Assembly: GCA_031257595.1 (NCBI GenBank)
Contig: JAIROH010000062.1
Location: 1 to 7,394 of the forward strand
Direction of reading: 5' to 3'
DNA length: 7,394 nucleotides
Origin: Treponema sp.
GTDB taxonomy: Bacteria > Spirochaetota > Spirochaetia > Treponematales > Breznakiellaceae
In this document: positions 5,467-7,394 of the stretch, in pieces
Numbering within the stretch: position 1 is the first letter of the stretch
Layout: each line of letters starts with the position of its first letter
Made by a program: the position numbers and the translations under genes
The notes under the pieces: model-generated
Databases searched by the model: none
What the model saw: only the letters and a program-made list of their open reading frames with translations
What the model was told of the DNA's origin: nothing

Positions 5467-6906
5467 ATGAAGGAACGAAAATTTTTTATCAGCCTGCAGA
5501 ACCGGCTGGCATTAACCTATGCCCTGTTTATCGGCTTCGCGCTGGTTTTGTTGACCCTTATCATCAATGTTTTTACCGGAGTTATCTTTACTACCCTCAT
5601 TAAGGGCAATATCGCCGGAGAAACCGGCGAAATCATATGGGCAATGGGAGAACAGTACAACCCGATGAGCCGGAGTTTTGACGCCGCTGCCATTGAAGCA
5701 ATAGGAATGCATTTTGTCCATGAAGGGTACATCATAACCGTAGAAGATGAAAGCGGCGGCCTTGTGTGGGACGCGCGGGCCTGTGATATGCGGGAATGTA
5801 TGACGGTGATAGACGAGATTTCGGGCCGCATGAAAGGGCAATTCGGTATGTCAGGCGCGATGCGGAAGGACCGGTACCCGGTAAGGTATGCGGACAGGAC
5901 CGTAGGAGCCGTTACCATCGAAACCTACGGCCCCTATTTCTACAGCGAAACCGAAGGCAAATTCCTTGCTTCCATTAACCGGCTTTTGATTGTCGCTGCG
6001 ATTATTTTAACGGTAACGAGTTTTGTGATTTCAATTGTTCTTTCCCGGGCCATTGCCCGGCCTGTCAACAAATCCGCCGAGGCTGCCCGGCAGATAGCGC
6101 AGGCCCATTCAGGAAGCGCCGTCGGGGAACCGCTTACTATCAGGATTGATGATCACTATCAAACCAGGGAACTGGCGGAACTGGCCCGGTCCATCAACAG
6201 CCTGGCTGCCTGCCTGGAGGAAGCGGAACACCGCCAAAAACAGCTTACTTCCGATATAGCCCACGAACTGCGTACCCCCCTTACCTGTTTGCAGGGGGAT
6301 ATTGAGGCCATGATTGACGGCGTGTATAAACCCGACAGGGAACATCTTGAAAGTTGTCATGAGGAAGTTATACGCCTTGCCGGTTTGGTTAAAGATTTGC
6401 ATACCCTGACAAGCCTTGAATGGGAAAACCTTGCCCTGAATAAAACTGAATTTGATTTGGCGGATTTGCTGCGTATAACGGCGGAACAATTTAAGGCCGC
6501 CGTTTTTGAAAAGGGTATTGAAATACATTTGCGGCTTATTGAAAGTCCGGTTGTTGCCGACTATGACCGGCTTAAACAGGTTTTCATTAACCTCCTGTCT
6601 AACGCCGTAAAATACACCGATACGGGCGCCGTTACCGTTACTGTGGAAAAGGCCGCTAATCCCGGCGCGGCATGGGAAGTCTCTATCGCCGATACCGGCA
6701 TCGGCATACCGGAAAGCGATTTGCCCCATGTTTTTGAACGCCTTTACCGTACCGATAAATCCCGCAACCGCAGTACCGGCGGGGCGGGGGTTGGCCTTGC
6801 CATAGCCGCCGCCATTGTCCGCGCCCACGGGGGGACTATTACCGCCGGGAGCAACGGAACCGAAGGTTCCGCCTGCAGCGGCAGCGTTTTTAAGGTCGTG
6901 TTGTAA
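5467..6906 (+). CDS. Membrane sensor histidine kinase, no adjacent response regulator
   Basis: A complete 479-residue kinase. TM1 is at about 13-37, an extracytoplasmic sensor region at 40-168, TM2 at 171-193, and HAMP at about 190-255. The phosphoacceptor region is DIAHELRTPL with His266, and the ATP-binding domain shows the N box (Asn379), DTGIGIP (409-415), the F box HVFERLYR and GGAGVGLAIA (438-447). The sensor region includes WDARACDMRECM, where Cys106, Met108, Cys111 and Met112 could bind a soft metal. The protein would autophosphorylate and pass phosphate to an OmpR-type regulator. None is encoded in this window, although such kinases usually follow their regulator directly. It diverges from the copper operon and shares a control region with it, so a copper-sensing CusS-like role is likely but not proven. 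No Shine-Dalgarno sequence precedes the ATG, and an in-frame stop at 5428-5430 limits any upstream start. Confidence 0.95.
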   Translation: MKERKFFISLQNRLALTYALFIGFALVLLTLIINVFTGVIFTTLIKGNIAGETGEIIWAMGEQYNPMSRSFDAAAIEAIGMHFVHEGYIITVEDESGGLVWDARACDMRECMTVIDEISGRMKGQFGMSGAMRKDRYPVRYADRTVGAVTIETYGPYFYSETEGKFLASINRLLIVAAIILTVTSFVISIVLSRAIARPVNKSAEAARQIAQAHSGSAVGEPLTIRIDDHYQTRELAELARSINSLAACLEEAEHRQKQLTSDIAHELRTPLTCLQGDIEAMIDGVYKPDREHLESCHEEVIRLAGLVKDLHTLTSLEWENLALNKTEFDLADLLRITAEQFKAAVFEKGIEIHLRLIESPVVADYDRLKQVFINLLSNAVKYTDTGAVTVTVEKAANPGAAWEVSIADTGIGIPESDLPHVFERLYRTDKSRNRSTGGAGVGLAIAAAIVRAHGGTITAGSNGTEGSACSGSVFKVVL

Positions 6907-6930
6907 ACCACCATTTTCTGATATGTGGTT
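6906..6930 (+). terminator. Weak terminator-like hairpin after the kinase gene
   Basis: AACCAC (6906-6911) pairs with GTGGTT (6925-6930), with AT-AT pairing extending the stem around a bulged C, beginning in the stop codon. It is followed by GTTATTTA, a poor T tract. It separates the kinase gene from the PstS-like gene but may only slow transcription. Confidence 0.4.
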
Positions 6931-7012
6931 GTTATTTATGGACAACTCCTAAATTCCCCAAGAAATGCGGAACAATACTCCGAACTCCTACCTGCTGCCT
7001 CCTGCATGAGAC

Positions 7013-7029
7013 TTTACACAGATTTAACA
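7013..7029 (+). promoter_or_regulatory. Possible Pho-box-like repeat upstream of the PstS-like gene
   Basis: TTTACA (7013-7018) and TTAACA (7024-7029) start 11 bases apart, matching the TT(A/C/T)A(C/T)A repeats bound by PhoP in Bacillus. Only two repeats are clear, and such AT-rich hexamers occur by chance. Confidence 0.25.
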
Positions 7030-7032
7030 AAG

Positions 7033-7046
7033 ATCCGGTACCGGAT
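7033..7046. repeat. 14-bp perfect palindrome beside the -35 of the PstS-like gene
   Basis: ATCCGGTACCGGAT reads the same on both strands and directly abuts the candidate -35 TTGACA. This is a suitable place for an operator. No regulator can be named. Confidence 0.4.
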
Positions 7047-7075
7047 TTGACATTCCGTCCTTAACTTGATTTTAG
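7047..7075 (+). promoter_or_regulatory. Possible promoter of the PstS-like gene
   Basis: TTGACA (7047-7052), then 17 bases, then TTTTAG (7070-7075), a poor -10 with 3 of 6 matches. Position relative to the ATG at 7102 is suitable. The weak -10 suggests activator dependence or that the true -10 lies elsewhere. Confidence 0.35.
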
Positions 7076-7101
7076 AAACTAAAACCAATGGAGGAATGTT
7101 T

Positions 7102-7394
7102 ATGAACTTGAAAAAGTTTACCGGTCTGGTACTGATTGCGTTGCTTTCGGTGCCTGTATTTGCGGGTGGGAAGCAGGATCCGGGCGGCGCGGCTTCGGCA
7201 GGGATCATTGTGATGTCCCGCGAAGACGGTTCGGGAACCAGAAGCGCGTTTACGGAACTGTTTGAGGTTCTGGACGCGGACAAGAAGGACGCCATAACCC
7301 TGTCCGCGGAGATAACCAACAATACCGCCGTTATGATGACTTCCGTGGCGGGGGAAAAAAACGCGATTGGGTATATCTCTCTGGGTTCCCTCAA
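7102..7394 (+). CDS. pstS: PstS-like phosphate-binding protein, N-terminal part
   Basis: Ninety-seven codons are visible before the right edge, with no stop. The protein starts with a signal peptide (MNLKKFTGLVLIALLSVPVF, then A-GG-K-Q) without a lipobox Cys, so it is probably periplasmic, though spirochaete export signals can be atypical. The mature part soon reaches MSREDGSGTRSAFTELF, the phosphate-contacting SGTR signature of PstS-type ABC transporter binding proteins, then TAVMMTSVAG and AIGYISLGSL, also typical. The signature follows the signal almost directly, whereas classical PstS has an earlier lobe segment. This matches the shorter PstS-like form I know from clostridia and treponemes. 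A GGAGGA ribosome site stands about 7 bases before the ATG. The gap of 195 bp after the kinase gene suggests a separate unit, perhaps a pst operon continuing to the right. Confidence 0.85.
   Translation, partial: MNLKKFTGLVLIALLSVPVFAGGKQDPGGAASAGIIVMSREDGSGTRSAFTELFEVLDADKKDAITLSAEITNNTAVMMTSVAGEKNAIGYISLGSL

Noticed and set aside
6109..6945. Minus-strand open frame (278 codons) opposite the kinase gene
   Set aside because: It is antisense to the conserved catalytic motifs of the kinase, and its translation resembles no family. It is a shadow of codon bias.
7014..7394. Minus-strand open frame at the right edge
   Set aside because: The plus strand here encodes a signal peptide and the SGTR signature of a PstS-like protein with a good ribosome site; the minus frame has neither.
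1..7394. CRISPR array, tRNA, rRNA or transposase
   Set aside because: No regularly spaced repeats, tRNA-like cloverleaf, rRNA signatures or transposase motifs were seen on either strand.

Overview
The window carries a copper-handling gene cluster from what is probably an anaerobic bacterium. Spirochaetes of the Treponema group, such as termite-gut types, are my best guess. That rests on the moderate G+C (judged by eye), signal peptides ending in forms like VFA-GGKQ or a loose Cys lipobox, and in-frame palindromic insertions within a gene. The taxonomic call is inference and would need a database search.

Layout. Four genes run leftward on the minus strand from a divergent promoter region at about 5309-5466. 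In transcription order they are: a fusion of a heavy-metal-associated (HMA) domain, a SafE/DsbD_2-like membrane domain and cupredoxin-like domains (5308-3386); a small secreted DUF2318/FtrD-like five-cysteine protein (3334-2855); a CopA-type P1B copper-exporting ATPase with two N-terminal HMA domains (2813-162); and the start of an unrecognised secreted protein or lipoprotein (140 to the left edge). Gaps are 21 to 51 bp, so they look like one operon. On the plus strand, a complete membrane histidine kinase (5467-6906) is transcribed away from the operon with no response regulator beside it. After a weak terminator-like hairpin, the start of a PstS-like phosphate-binding protein (7102 to the right edge) begins an apparently separate unit.

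How the genes fit together. CopA would pump Cu(I) out of the cytoplasm. The HMA-SafE-cupredoxin protein and the DUF2318 protein would bind or relay metal at or outside the membrane. The histidine kinase is probably the sensor for the cluster. The divergent intergenic region holds two near-identical 20-bp sites, each made of two TTGACACAA-like 9-mers separated by TT (11-bp period). One site points toward each transcription unit, as expected for an OmpR/PhoB-type regulator controlling both sides.

The most unusual features are the paired operator sites, the kinase without a visible partner and without a Shine-Dalgarno sequence, and two in-frame insertions in CopA. One insertion is a run of three hairpins and the other coincides with a perfect 13-bp-arm palindrome. 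A third perfect palindrome overlaps the stop codon just before copA.
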